Positions 31,412 through 42,548 of a stretch of 64,000 nt of DNA are shown in pieces; the stretch's first letter is position 1, and each line of letters starts with the position of its first letter. The translations under genes and the position numbers were made by a program. This DNA comes from Amyloporia xantha. Its lineage: Eukaryota > Basidiomycota > Agaricomycetes > Polyporales > Adustoporiaceae. Below the pieces are notes generated by a model. It saw only the letters and a list, made by a program, of their open reading frames with translations, searched no databases and was not told where the DNA came from. The stretch lies in assembly GCA_036971615.1 (NCBI GenBank), contig JAYKKR010000001.1, positions 4,030,001 to 4,094,000 on the forward strand, given 5' to 3'.

Positions 31412-31727
31412 TATGATCCTTTGGATCGCAGCGTCAGGCAACTGTACAGTACATTGACGTATGCACGTGTCTTGCACATGCGTGCCCTTTTAAGAACATG
31501 CGTGCAGGGAAGAAAAGTACCTTTCTTACTTACACCTGTACATTGCACTCTTCTAATAGAAGTTGGTGCAACGTACTACCGTCCGAGTAACAGCCGGGTC
31601 TTAGACTTTTTTATGTTCCAATCGGAATCTCCAAAATCGTCTATACAGACGAGTGCGGATCTGACATGGAAATAGAAGCATCGCTTCTTTTTCACATCAC
31701 ATACAATCCCCGGACATCCCCATTAGA
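31412..31727. other. Non-coding junction
   Basis: No gene or clear repeat is seen. ACGTATGCACGTGTCTTGCACATGC is a locally repetitive TGCACGTG-like stretch near 31,457. This may be the leader of the open frame that follows. Confidence 0.35.
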
Positions 31728-32483
31728 ATGACCAAACACAAAACTCGGAGCATCACAGCTCAAGAGATGCATGAAGCAACACACGAACTGACTGTCCCAG
31801 TTGGTGTACCCTCACCCGCTTCACAAATAATATTGTGGAGGGCACGCATAAGTGACACAGGATCAGACAGGGGACCAGGACCGTCCGATCCAATGACACC
31901 CGGACAGAGTGGTCCCAAACGAGTGGTGCACCCTTCGGGTGGACCCACAGAAGCACAGGATTCACTGAATCCGGTAAATCGACCCCCATCAGTCTCACAT
32001 GTGGGCGATGGAGGCGATGCACTGTCATACGTAGTGCCTGCCGTGAATGAAGAGATAAGAGAGAGTGAGCCACCACAAGGTGATGCTCGTTCATCCCCCC
32101 TCTCTCCCATCTCCAGCCCTATGGCTGGAGTGGCGTTGGAGAGAATGAGGGCACCCTCAAGAACATCCGCGCGTAGCGTTCACAGCGAAACACTACACAA
32201 TCGGATACAAGAGGCATTTGATCGCAGCCAAAGGGAGCTCGATACAGCGACCCAGCACGCAAATCACGAACTCGTCGTGATGCACGCCCATATCGCAGCC
32301 ATTGAGCACGAAGCCCTCCAGCTGTTACTAGAGGAGCCAGAGGGAACCCCTTTGAGCACACGCCAGGGTGATGATTTGTCGTCGAAACCTGGAACGGTGC
32401 CCGTGGAAGGTGATGGCCCCCCCAATAGGAATGGGGCCATTCCCCAGACTGACCACCCAAGGAATGGTGCGAACAGCTGTTGA
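31728..32483 (+). CDS. Hypothetical 251-aa protein, possibly retroelement gag
   Basis: An uninterrupted frame from ATG 31,728 to 32,483. It is Pro/Ser/Gly-rich for the first 140 residues and then has a helical stretch (RIQEAFDRSQRELDTATQHA, followed by EHEALQLLLEEP). No zinc knuckle, protease or membrane segment is present. Its place between retroelement remnants and its composition resemble the variable N-terminal part of gag proteins, but no motif confirms it. A chance open frame in GC-rich repeat DNA is the alternative. Confidence 0.3.
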   Translation: MTKHKTRSITAQEMHEATHELTVPVGVPSPASQIILWRARISDTGSDRGPGPSDPMTPGQSGPKRVVHPSGGPTEAQDSLNPVNRPPSVSHVGDGGDALSYVVPAVNEEIRESEPPQGDARSSPLSPISSPMAGVALERMRAPSRTSARSVHSETLHNRIQEAFDRSQRELDTATQHANHELVVMHAHIAAIEHEALQLLLEEPEGTPLSTRQGDDLSSKPGTVPVEGDGPPNRNGAIPQTDHPRNGANSC

Positions 32484-32890
32484 GCGCAGACTATAGAGGA
32501 GAGGAGGCTAATCTGTCTTGTATTCTAGTGGGCTGTAAGGCCCTGCTTATATACATGCATGAAAGGCTCCTTAGTAATCGTATCTAGAAACCTATAGAAT
32601 ATCTTAGTAAGATATGAAGTCATAATGAAATCATAGTGGAGATTTCTTAGTAAGAAAGTGGAGCCTATGAAGTAAGACAAGAGCATACTATGGAACATCA
32701 TAGAACATCATAGAAATGAGTAAGTACTGACTACCAAGTATGGAAGTGCAACTACTATAGTTGGAAACTGATCGTTCAACACATGTCACCCTCATTGGCC
32801 CCTCCCACTTTGGTGTCTGCTGCTGCATGGGTGAGCTTGTGCGTGGACCCAGTGAGACTCATCTGAACTGCCACACCAGTGCACCCTCCG
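32484..32890. other. AT-rich decayed repeat
   Basis: No gene. Short direct repeats such as CTTAGTAAGA/CTTAGTAAGAAAG and TATGGAACATCATAGAACATCATAGA are visible. Probably a decayed LTR or spacer between mobile elements. Confidence 0.35.
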
Positions 32891-32891
32891 G

Positions 32892-33448
32892 TGATATGAC
32901 CTACAAAACCCTAACCCCTGCACAAGGTGCGAACAAAAGGGCAAAGGAATTGTACTAGGAATGGTCTAGGTGTGAGGGAGTTAGCAGCAAGGTGTCCTGC
33001 ATTTCGGTGAATACGAAGCAGCATCTTGAAGGCATATGGAGAATACTCAAAGGACTTGAAGTATGTCGAAGGAAGGTCAAAGATGCTTGAAGGATCGTGA
33101 TATTGAAGCAAGTCTTAGAAGAATTGAAGAGTGTTGTGGTAGAATCAGAGGATCGTCATAGGGAATCGAAGCGAAGCGTAGGTGTAGTCGTAGTAGAATC
33201 GAAGTGTAGTCAAACACTTGAGCGTAATCGACGCTCTAGAGAGGAACTGAGATGAACTTGACTTAAGAGCTCTGCACTGAGGGGGACACTGGGTGGAATA
33301 TAACGTATGAAAGAGATAGCTAAGACAAGATTTTATACTACTACTCAGAACAATCTACAACTAATTGGGAGTGGCACACTAGTATGAGTGGCTTGCATTG
33401 TCTAATGATGTCACTGATTTCCATATAAAGCTCGAAGGTCGAATGCCT
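32892..33448 (+). repeat. R1 repeat, copy 2
   Basis: It begins TGATATGACCTACAAAACCC, passes GAGGGAGTTAGCAGCAAGG, carries a T/C/A/G string rich in TCGAAG motifs, then GAGGGGGACACTGGGTGG (polypurine-like), TTTTATACTACT and GTGGCACACTAGTATGAGTG. It then continues to GAATGCCTGAGG, where the Gypsy element has inserted. Copy 3 at 40,656-41,223 is its inverted counterpart. Confidence 0.7.
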
Positions 33449-33453
33449 GAGGG

Positions 33454-34027
33454 TGTCGTGACTTAGAGTCAAGCGACAGGGGAAGAACAAACCTAAATGG
33501 CCGAGGGCGTTCGACTGGGTCTTACCGAAGCGATGACGAGCTACGCTCAAGTCTAAGGCTAGGGACAAGATAAATAAATGTAAGTAAAGGCAAGTGTGTA
33601 CAGGCAAGCTTTGGCTTACCTAGGGACAAGAGGTCGAAACTGAGGTCCCCAGGCAGAGGCGTACTACTTATATACTACAAGAGTTCAGGGCAGGCTATCT
33701 TCATGGTCCGTGCGCAGGTGGTCTGTGCGCAGCCTGAGTAAGCAGGCTATGAGTCATAAGTGATGTCGTGAGCGGAGCCCGGCGGGGCCCGAGGTCGGCC
33801 GGCACCGTGCTTAAGTAAACGTCCGTAAAGGGAAGGCGGGACGGAGTCCGTGGGAAAAGGACATGTGACCTGTAATGGTCGATGCGTCTAAGTCCATGAA
33901 CAGGGAGCTCGCTGTGTTCGTGTATCGTAGAATGGCCGTTCGAATAAGAGGGGAAAATAACGATGAGTAAAAGGAGAAAATCGTCCGTATATAGAAAGGA
34001 AGAAACGCTCGATGTCAACTCGTGACA
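33454..34027 (-). repeat. Gypsy 3' LTR (left)
   Basis: 574 bp; on the minus strand it starts TGTCACGAG and ends GTCACGACA. Nearly identical to the right LTR and homologous to the solo LTRs at 6,349 and 41,965. The open frame on its minus strand is not a gene. Confidence 0.95.
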
Positions 34028-34038
34028 GTACCCCCCTC

Positions 34039-37000
34039 CTAACGCCGCATGACCTCATGCGCGCTTCCTTTCCCCATCTCCCAACCAGAACGGCAACGTG
34101 CTTCGGTCATTGCTTCAGGAATTGGACGAAACTGCAAGCCAGCAAAGATAGCGGCATTGAGTCGACGAGGCGCGCTAGGGTGTCGACGATGGAAGATCTC
34201 GATGAGTTCTTTCGCGTTTGCAACATTACGCGCTGGTTCCCAAGACGTATGGGACTCATCGTAGCCTTTCCATTTGACGAGGTACTGAAGCTGGCGGCGG
34301 AAAATACGTGAATCCTTGATCCGCTCAACTTCGTACTCATCTTCGCCTTCGACCTCAATAGGTGGTGGTTCGTCCGGTTCCCGACCCGGGATTTCACTAC
34401 GCGTATGCTTGCTGAGCAGGGAGATGTGGAAGACTGGATGAACTGGCACCGATTTGGGTAACTTTAATTCGTAGTCCAAGTCACCGATCTTCCGTATGAC
34501 AGGGAAGGGACCAAGGCGTTTGGGACTTAGCTTTTTGCTCGGCTGTTTTAGCTTCAGATTGCGAGCATCCAGCCACACCTTGTCACCAGGTTCGAATACC
34601 GGTGCCTCCTGTACGTGCCTATCATAGTACGTCTTCATGCGCTCCGCAGACAGCTCAAGCGCAGCGCGCGTGTCGTCCCGTATTTCCTGCAATAACTTCA
34701 ACCTATCTTCCGCAGCGGGTACCTTCGACATGGGGTTCAAGCGGATTTGGAGATCGGGGTTATAGGCTTGGTTCAGGAAGAAAGGGGAGTAACCGGTTGC
34801 AGAGTGAACTCGATTGTTCAGCGCAAACTCCGCAAAAGGCAGCTGCTTCGCCCAATCATCCTGTCTATGGCTGACATAAGCCCTAAGGTATTGCTCGATC
34901 TCCTGATTCCATCGCTCTGTCTGCCCGTCTGTCTGAGGGTGAAAGGCCGTCGACATGGCTGGTTCGATATTCATCCCTTTGTAGATCGCATGCAGATACT
35001 TTGACGCGAATTGGGGACCTCGGTCTGATATGACCTTGGCCGGGGCCCCATGATGTGAAAAGACATCGCGTATGTAAAGTTCCGCAGCACCTTCGGCGGT
35101 CAGAGTCTCATGACATGCCGAGAAGTGCACCATCTTGGTGAAGCGATCTGCCGTGACCAGGATTGAATCGAACCCATCGGACTTCGGAAGACCCACAATC
35201 ATATCGGTGGTGATAACCTGCCAAGGGCGCTCTGGAATTTCATTTGGCTTGAGCGGCCCTTGTGGTTTAGCGGGGAATGTCTTGGTACGGTTGCATGTGT
35301 CGCAGGTGCTTACGTACTCGTTGACGAACTTGGACATTCCCGGCCACCAATAGTTCCGCGATACTAACTCGAGGGTCTTGGCCCGACCAGGGTGACCAGC
35401 TGCAGGCGCGTCGTGGTGGATTTTGACGATATCACGCCGAAGCTCTGCATTTTTTGGGACATAGACGCATCCTCGAAATAGCAGAAGTCCTTGCTCGGCA
35501 TTCCACTCGGTGAAGTCACGCTGCAGGCGGGGCGGGCCTAGATTTTGAATCTTTTCCAAGGCATCCGCCACCTCCCGGTCCTTGTCTGAACATTCACGAA
35601 TGCGCTTCAGCAGCGATCGATCTGCCACAACTGCTGCGTGCCCACGCTGCGTGGAGGAGATGCGGAACTGTTCCGGCTTCAGGACAATCTGATCCACGTT
35701 GTCATCGTCATCTCCAACCTGGAGGTCCGGGCGACGAGACAAGGCGTCAGCCTTTCCATTCGACTTGCCCGACTTGTGAGTGATAATGAAATCGAAGCGG
35801 GACAGATACAGAGCCCATCTCGCTTGTCGTCGCGTGAGATGCTGAGCCGTGCGCCAATACTCGAGGTTCTTATGATCCGAAAGGATCTCGAACGTGTTAG
35901 GACAACCCTCGAGGTAGTGACGCCAGTCCTCCAAAGCTTCAATTATTGCTAGCATCTCCTTGTCGTAGATCTCGTAATTACGTTGGGCAGAATCCATGCC
36001 CCGAGATCGGTAAGCCACCGGATGCCACTTGCCATCTTCCTGCTTTTGCGAAAGTACGCCACCGGTTGCGTACCCAGAGGCATCCACCTCTAGCCGCGTT
36101 TCCCGGTCTTGGTCATACAGTGCTAAGACAGGTGTGGTGCTAAAGCAGCGTTTCAGCTCCTCGAATGCAGACTGCTCTTCCTCACCCCACTGCCAGGGTA
36201 CGTTCCCAGTTAGACGATCAAGGGGTTGCGTGATCTTTGCAAAATCCTTGATGAAGCGACGATAGAAGTTGGCAAACCCTCGGAACTTCTGGATGTCTTT
36301 AACATTCCGAGGTGGGCCACTCCATGACTCCGCGGATCTTTGCAGGATCCATCGCCACTTCACCATTCCCTACGATCATGCCTAAGTAGTCTGTTTTAGG
36401 AACGTCCCACTCGCACTTCTCCGGTTTCAGAAAGAGGTCGTTTTTCTGGAGGCGACGTAATACTTCACGGGTGACTTTCTCATGCTCCAACTTATCTGTA
36501 GAGAAGATGAGAATGTCATCGAGGTAGACCGTGAGCTTTCCTTCTGCAATGAGATCTCCGAAGATGTCATTCATCATTGCTTGGAAGGTCGCCGGAGAAT
36601 TGGTGAGACCGAAGAACATAACCGATGGTTCGTACAACCCTCAATTGGTTACAAACGCAGCCTTCCATTCGTCTCCGAGTTTGATCCGTACGTTATTATA
36701 CCCCCATCTGATGTCGAACTTTGTGAAGATCGAGGCACCTTTGAGTTTGTCGACAAGTTCAGAGATTAAGGGCAGCGGGTAACGATTTTTGACCGTGATC
36801 TCGTTAAGCCGTCGGTAGTCCTGTACGGGTCGAAGCGATCCATCCTTCTTTTTGATGAAGAAGAAGGGAGAGGATATAGGTGACTTCGACTCCCGTATAT
36901 AACCTTTGGCTAGCTGCTCCTTAAGGAACTTGTCTAACTCGCCTTGTTCGTTGTGCGACAGTGGGTATACCCTCGAATGGAATGTTTTTGCGTCAGGAAT

Positions 37001-37882
37001 CAGTTCTATAGCATGATCATAAGGCTTATGCTCCGGAAGTCGTTCCGAGGCTTCTTTGGAGAAAACCTTCAAGAACTCATGAAACTTTTCCGGCACCATT
37101 TCCTCGACGCTTTTGACTTCTCGTTTCTTGTACTCCTCTTCAGCAAGGACTTGTGAGTAGGTATGTCCTGCTGCAATATACAGTTGTGGAGCACCAGGGA
37201 GGTTGACACCACGCTCCCAGGCTTCAAGAAGGTCGTCTTCATCCCATTCGACCGTTGGATCCAACTCTGGTTCTTCCTCCGGTGATACCTTACTACGTAT
37301 CTTGCCCTTGGTTGACCATTTGGCTTTCCGCAAACGTTTCTGCGCCGTGGGCCTGTCCCCCGTATCACGCGTAGACGCTGCTTGTTCCGTCTGGCCAACC
37401 TTTCGGGCTTGACACGCCTCAGGGCACCTATCTAGTTTGAACGAGCCACTCTCCCAATCAATATCAGGGTTATGCTCGCGAAGCCAATCGAGCCCGATTA
37501 TAACGTCTTCAGGCCCGATGTCTGTTACCGTAAATACCATTTTCTCGATATGGTCTCCTATCTGCATCTGTAGCACAGCTACGTCCGTGATGCTTCCGTT
37601 TTTGTTGAGCGATCCATCGATGTTATATAGTGGAATGGGGCGCCCCAACTTCCGTGTCCGTACGTTGTTCTCTTTTACGAACCGCTCGTGAATAAACTTC
37701 GTGGTGGCACCGCTGTCCACCATGGCGATTACGTCTTTCTGCCGTTTTTCGCCGATTATCCGTACTGGAATATGAAAATGCTGTGAACCATGATCTATTT
37801 CATATACATTTGCAGATTGTAGTACAGAAAATCGATTCGAGGAGGGCCCAGCGCGCACGGCAGCGAGCGTGGACCGAATCAA
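34039..37882 (-). pseudogene. Gypsy pol polyprotein (protease, RT, RNase H, integrase, chromodomain)
   Basis: From the N-terminus: protease AMVDSGATTKFIHERF; reverse transcriptase QDYRRLNEITVKNRYPLP, FTKFDIRWGY, and the catalytic YLDDILIFS; RNase H LEVDASGYATGGVLSQ and YEIYDKEMLAI; integrase zinc finger (HHDAPAAGHPG with TCDTC); core TADRFTKMVHF, DRGPQFAS, HPQTDGQTERWNQ; and a C-terminal chromodomain YLVKWKGYDESHTSWEP. An in-frame TGA (36,641-36,643) replaces a codon between FVTN and GLYEPSV, consistent with CGA to TGA. A frame shift is needed near 36,310-36,317, between GVMEWPT and PRNVKDIQKF. These two lesions make the copy non-autonomous. The chromodomain normally targets integration to heterochromatin. 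Confidence 0.93.
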
Positions 37883-39372
37883 AAACGCTCCTCTTTCATC
37901 GCACGATACTGCCCCAGTTCCTCCCGCATGGACTTCACCTCATTGGCCAATGCAGACACAGACGCTAACATAGCCGAGAGATCTCCCGGTGTCTGCTGCA
38001 CAACTTGTGCCTGTTCGGGCTGAGCGCTTGGCGTTGCTGCGCTTGCAGCAACCGTAGCTCGCACACCCTGGCGCGGAGTGTAAGGTTTGTCCTTGCAGGA
38101 CGGACAGTCCTTCCGACGATACCCCGGCTTCCCACAACCGTAACAGGAGCCGTTGAACTTCCCGTCACCAACAGCCGCGATAGTAGAAGAAGAAGCGGCG
38201 GCTTGTTGGCGTCCTTGGGACGTACGAGCCCCACCACGAGCGAACATATTGAGATCTGGACGGCGCGCGCGGCTTATGTCCAGGATCTGTTCGACGGCGA
38301 GGACTCGTTTCTCGGCACTGATCCAGTCATCGAAGGGCTCGAGCTCAATTTTGCGGTAAATGCGCGAAGGGATACCGCTAAGGTACTTGTCACGGAGTTC
38401 TAGCTTCCCGTAGCCAGAACGGTCCGCCGGACCCTTGAATTGAGCAGAGAACTGGGCAGCAGTTCTCGAATCGCGTAGATTTCGAGCACAGACTTTGGTC
38501 AGCTCGACTTGTGCTGCGGCTGCGTCGTCGAGATGGCCGAAGCGAGCGGTGAAGGCGTCGGTGAAGGCCTTACGTGTGGCAAACGGGGTACGGCCAGCTA
38601 CATAGTCCGCCAGGAAAGGAGTGCCCCATTCGCGGGCTTTTCCGTCGAGAAGACTGATCGCGACCTGGACCTGTAGCTTGACGGAAGCTAGGTCCGTATT
38701 GTAGTCGAGATACTCCGAGAGTTGGGCGAGGTACCGTTTACATTCCACCACGCTCTCGCCATCGTAGCGTTGGGGAAGGAGAAGCTTCGCAATGCCTTTG
38801 TCTACAGCCATTACCGTCGCGGAGGGGGTCGTAGTTTGCTGCGAGGGCGGAGGCGGTGGTTGTTGCTGCGAAGCGGTCGTGTGACGCGGGGTAGGACGGG
38901 TGGTCTGACGGCCACGCGGCGCCGACGACGAGGCGGAGGGGACGGGCTGAGGTACGACAGGGACTGTCGGCTGCGTAGACTCGGACTGCGCGACTCCTCT
39001 TTGAGTTCCCGCAGGTGGATTCGCTCGCGAGACAGGGGGAGTAGGGAGATGGGAGACTCCTCCTTCTTGACTTTGGCTGCGGCTAACGCTGCCGCCAGGT
39101 CGAGGAATAGATGAGCCAGGGGTGGCAGGGCGAGAGGGAACGGGAGTGGTGTGACGTGAAGCGTGCTCGCTCCTTGGTCCGGCGGGATGTTGGACACGCC
39201 GGATGGGAACAAACCGATTGTTCGGGGAAGGCTCGGTGACGGAGCGCGGGGTGCGATTGGGACACGATTGTCGGGAACAATCGAACCAGTTGTTTTCCTC
39301 GAAGTAGCAGTCGGTTTGGTCTTGGGTGTCGAAGGCGTGAACGAGTCCGTGACAGTGGAGTCCTTCTGCCAC
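37879..39372 (-). CDS. Gypsy Gag (nucleocapsid precursor)
   Basis: A single open frame of 497 residues. It has a Pro/Thr/Gln-rich N-terminal third, then the Gag core (YDGESVVECKRYLAQLSEYL, DKYLSGIPSRIYRKIELEPF) and one zinc knuckle near 38,125 reading CYGCGKPGYRRKDC. In this knuckle the usual His is Tyr (codon TAT, 38,119-38,121), as a single C-to-T change would give. A short coiled coil closes the protein. The stop lies at CGT TTT TGA, and pol opens in the -1 frame at the same place, so gag-pol fusion could use -1 frameshifting on GTTTTTG (inference). Confidence 0.88.
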   Translation of the reverse strand: MAEGLHCHGLVHAFDTQDQTDCYFEENNWFDCSRQSCPNRTPRSVTEPSPNNRFVPIRRVQHPAGPRSEHASRHTTPVPSRPATPGSSIPRPGGSVSRSQSQEGGVSHLPTPPVSRANPPAGTQRGVAQSESTQPTVPVVPQPVPSASSSAPRGRQTTRPTPRHTTASQQQPPPPPSQQTTTPSATVMAVDKGIAKLLLPQRYDGESVVECKRYLAQLSEYLDYNTDLASVKLQVQVAISLLDGKAREWGTPFLADYVAGRTPFATRKAFTDAFTARFGHLDDAAAAQVELTKVCARNLRDSRTAAQFSAQFKGPADRSGYGKLELRDKYLSGIPSRIYRKIELEPFDDWISAEKRVLAVEQILDISRARRPDLNMFARGGARTSQGRQQAAASSSTIAAVGDGKFNGSCYGCGKPGYRRKDCPSCKDKPYTPRQGVRATVAASAATPSAQPEQAQVVQQTPGDLSAMLASVSALANEVKSMREELGQYRAMKEERF

Positions 39373-39745
39373 GATGGATGGAGGAAGGGGAGGTGCGCGT
39401 ACGTAAAGAAGACCGTTTGACTACGTAGCTACGGCGCCCGAGAGAACCCCGAGTGGTTCGCAGTTCACGTGGGACCCAGTACAGCCTTTGATTATTTCGC
39501 TGCAGGAATCTAGACCACGCGTTGGTCAACCCAACAAGAGACGCCCACTGAAGTGCAGTCTCTGAAAGCTCGTTCCACTACGAGGTGGCGATGTGTCTAC
39601 GTGCGGGGGATGGCGTCACGAGCACCGAGTTCCCGACTTTGTATCGTATGGTAATCGAAGTATAGTAAGGGTGCGCACCACCCAACCTATGGAAAGGGAT
39701 TTGAAAAAAGGTGAACGCCGGCGGCGATGGGGAGTTTCGACCTAA

Positions 39746-40319
39746 TGTCGCGACTTAGAGTCAAGCGACAGGGGAAGAACAAACCTAAATGGCCGAGGGC
39801 GTTCGACTGGGTCTTACCGAAGCGATGACGAGCTACGCTCAAGTCTAAGGCTAGGGACAAGATAAATAAATGTAAGTAAAGGCAAGTGTGTACAGGCAAG
39901 CTTTGGCTTACCTAGGGACAAGAGGTCGAAACTGAGGTCCCCAGGCAGAGGCGTACTACTTATATACTACAAGAGTTCAGGGCAGGCTATCTTCATGGTC
40001 CGTGCGCAGGTGGTCTGTGCGCAGCCTGAGTAAGCAGGCTATGAGTCATAAGTGATGTCGTGAGCGGAGCCCGGCGGGGCCCGAGGTCGGCCGGCACCGT
40101 GCTTAAGTAAACGTCCGTAAAGGGAAGGCGGGACGGAGTCCGTGGGAAAAGGACATGTGACCTGTAATGGTCGATGCGTCTAAGTTCATGAACAGGGAGC
40201 TCGCTGTGTTCGTGTATCGTAGAATGGCCGTTCGAATAAGAGGGGAAAATAACGATGAGTAAAAGGAGAAAATCGTCCGTATATAGAAAGGAAGAAACGC
40301 TCGATGTCAACTCGTGACA
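39746..40319 (-). repeat. Gypsy 5' LTR (right)
   Basis: 574 bp, on the minus strand TGTCACGAG to GTCGCGACA. Its downstream edge (minus strand) leads into TTAGGTCGAAACTCCCCATC, where the primer-binding site should lie. It drives the element's transcript; the TATATAA-like box is at about 39,959-39,965. Confidence 0.95.
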
Positions 40320-40326
40320 GAGGGAC

Positions 40327-41489
40327 CCGGTGATAGGTACTAGATGCTTCTGTGCTCAGAAACGGCTCACTGCGCCAGCTCTACATCTTCGATTTGACAC
40401 TCGACTCATTCAATCAGCTTCGATTGTCTCCAATCATTTTGATCTTTCGACTCGATCTCCAATTCCTTCGATGTTCCTATGATCCTTTGACGCGATGCTC
40501 CGACACTTCGACATTTTGAGACATTCCTTTGAAGAAGCCTAGCCATTTTGAGCGAACAATAGAGCAGCAGGAGAATGCGTGCATCGCTTCGTGCCACTCT
40601 GAGTCCCTCGGGCATTCGATCTTCGAGCTTTATATGGAAATCAGCGATGACATTAGACAATGCAAGCCACTCATACTAGTGTGCCACTCCCAATTAGTCG
40701 TAGACTGTTCTGAGTAGTAGTATAAAATCCTGTCTTAGCTATCTCTTTCCACACGCTATACGTTATATTCCACCCAGTTTCCCCCTCAGTGCAGAGCTCT
40801 TAAGTCAAGTTCATCTCAGTTCCTCTCTAGAGCCTCGATTACGCTCGAGTGTTTGACTACGCTTCGATTCTACTATGACTACGCCTACGCTTCGCTTCGA
40901 TTCCCTACAACAATCCTCCGATTCTATCACGACACTCTTTGATTCTTCTATAGCTTGCTTTGATATTCACGCCAATTTCCTTCGATTCTTTGATATTCCG
41001 ACTGCACTCCGACACCACGATCCTTCGAGCCACTTCAACCATTCTTCGAAATACTCTGAGTCTTTCGAGTATTCTTCGTACACCTTCAAGACGCTGCTTC
41101 GCATTCGCCAAAACGCAGGACACCTTGCTGCTAACTCCCTCACACCTAGACCATTCCTATTATGATTCCTTTGCCCTTTTGTTCGCACCTTGTGCAGGGG
41201 TTAGGGTTTTGTAGGTCGTATCACCGGAGTGGCACAAAGCGATGCATGTGTTCTCCTGCTGCTCTATTGTTCTCTCGAAATGGCTAGACTTCTTCAAAGG
41301 AATGTCTCAAAATGTTGAAGTGTCAGAGTGTCGAGTCAAAGAATCAAAATGATCGGAGATGATGGAAGCAATCAGAGTATGATTGGAGAGCATCAAAGGT
41401 GATCGTGTGAGTCGAGTGTCAAATTGAAGATGTAGAGCTGGCATAGTGAGCCGTTTCTGAGCACAGAAGCCTCAAGTACCTATCACCGG
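40327..41489. repeat. Fold-back repeat with R1 copy 3 in the loop
   Basis: Arms 40,327-40,599 and 41,226-41,489 are inverted copies, both starting outside with CCGGTGATAGGTACT and ending inside with GTGCCACTC. Between them sits R1 copy 3 in reverse (40,656-41,223, ending ...GGTCGTATCA). The arms match at roughly nine in ten bases, mostly differing at CpG-type positions on the right arm. No coding sequence. The whole may be a non-autonomous element that captured R1, or an LTR inserted in the centre of a palindrome. Confidence 0.7.
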
Positions 41490-41964
41490 TCAGCAGTGAG
41501 TCTTTTGGCACTGTAGGCTGGATTACATAACACGCTGTTGCTACAAATGTAGACCAGTCCTTCAGCAATGCAAATCTGTTGATCCACTTGTCATATGTCA
41601 GCTGTCAAGTCAATGGACTTCTTGGATGAGCTTGTATGCCCTGCCTGCATGTGAACATTTTCAACAAAAAAGCCTGCAATGCTCATTTGACTAGGGCAAA
41701 ATCATGCTTCTGGTATCATCGAAGCGAGCTTGCAGATCTAGGACCCCTGGATCTAGAAGGAGAGGGTGGTGCCATGGAGGCCAAGAATGCTGGTGTTGTG
41801 GGGTAAGATGCTCCTTGGAATGAGGATATAGAGGAAGTGATGGCGGAGGTGGAGGAGGAATGGGATAATCTGTTTCATTTCATTCCCTTGGAAGAAGAAC
41901 ATGAACCTGCTTCTGAGCCACATGCAATGGAGATTGGTGAGGCTGGTCCTGGCCCTTCTACCAC
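41490..41964 (+). other. Decayed coding fragment before a solo LTR
   Basis: From about 41,757 a short frame reads as acidic protein (NEDIEEVMAEVEEEWDNLF, LEEEHEPASEPHAMEIGEAG) with one stop. It breaks at the solo LTR at 41,965. The composition recalls the acidic tails near transposase genes of basidiomycete DNA transposons, but I cannot name the family. The first 250 bp show nothing recognisable. Confidence 0.3.
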
Positions 41965-42548
41965 TGTCACGAGTTGATATCAAGTGTTTCTTTTCTTTCT
42001 ATATATGGACAATTTTCCTTTTCCACTCATCGTTATTTTTCCCTCTTACTTAAATGGCCATTTTACAATACACAAACACAGTGAGCTCCCTCTTCATGGA
42101 CTTAGATGTGTCGACCATTACAGGTCATGTGCCTTGGGTCACAGACCCTGTCACGCCTCTTTATGGACACTTACCTAAGCTCAATGCTGGCCGACCCCGG
42201 GCCCCACCTGGGCACCACTCACGACATCATACATGACTCATAGCCTGCTTACTCAGGCTGCACACAGACCACTTGCACACAGACCATGTAGATAGCCTGC
42301 CCTGAACTCCTGTAGTATATAAGTAGCATGCCTCTGCCTAGGGACTTCAGTTACAACCTCTTGTCCCTAGGTAAGCCAAACTTGCCTGTACTTACTTACC
42401 TTTACTTACATCCTATTTCTCTTGTCCCTAGCCTTACAGACGAGCTCTCACTCCTGATCACTTTGGTAAGATCATAGTTGAGCACCCTCAAGCATCTACG
42501 GTTTGTTTGGTCTCTGTCACTTGACTCACTTGACTCTAAGTTGCGACA
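41965..42548 (+). mobile_element. Old solo Gypsy LTR with CpG decay
   Basis: 584 bp, TGTCACGAG to TTGCGACA, aligning along its length with the solo LTR at 6,349. Many CpG sites of the other copies are TpG or CpA here: CATCGAGCG is TATCAAGTG, ATACGGACGATT is ATATGGACAATT, and TAGACGCGTCG is TAGATGTGTCG. Flanking pentamers (ACCAC and CTGAC) do not match, so the insertion is old or rearranged. Confidence 0.9.

Larger units (their letters stand above)
33454..40319 (-). mobile_element. Complete Ty3/Gypsy chromovirus-type retrotransposon
   Basis: 6,866 bp on the minus strand between two 574-bp LTRs, with perfect 5-bp target-site duplications GAGGG (33,449-33,453 and 40,320-40,324). A polypurine tract, AGGAGGGGGGTA, stands at the inner edge of the left (3') LTR. 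Gag and pol are almost complete. The LTRs differ at only a few positions (for example TGTCGTGAC versus TGTCGCGAC at the ends, and CTAAGTCCATG versus CTAAGTTCATG), so insertion was recent. The target was the junction of R1 copy 2 and the fold-back repeat. Confidence 0.95.

Noticed and set aside
33701..34018. 105-codon minus-strand frame repeated at 39,993-40,310 and 6,349-6,681
   Set aside because: It lies wholly in LTRs and recurs only because the LTR recurs; it has stops in the old copy at 41,965.
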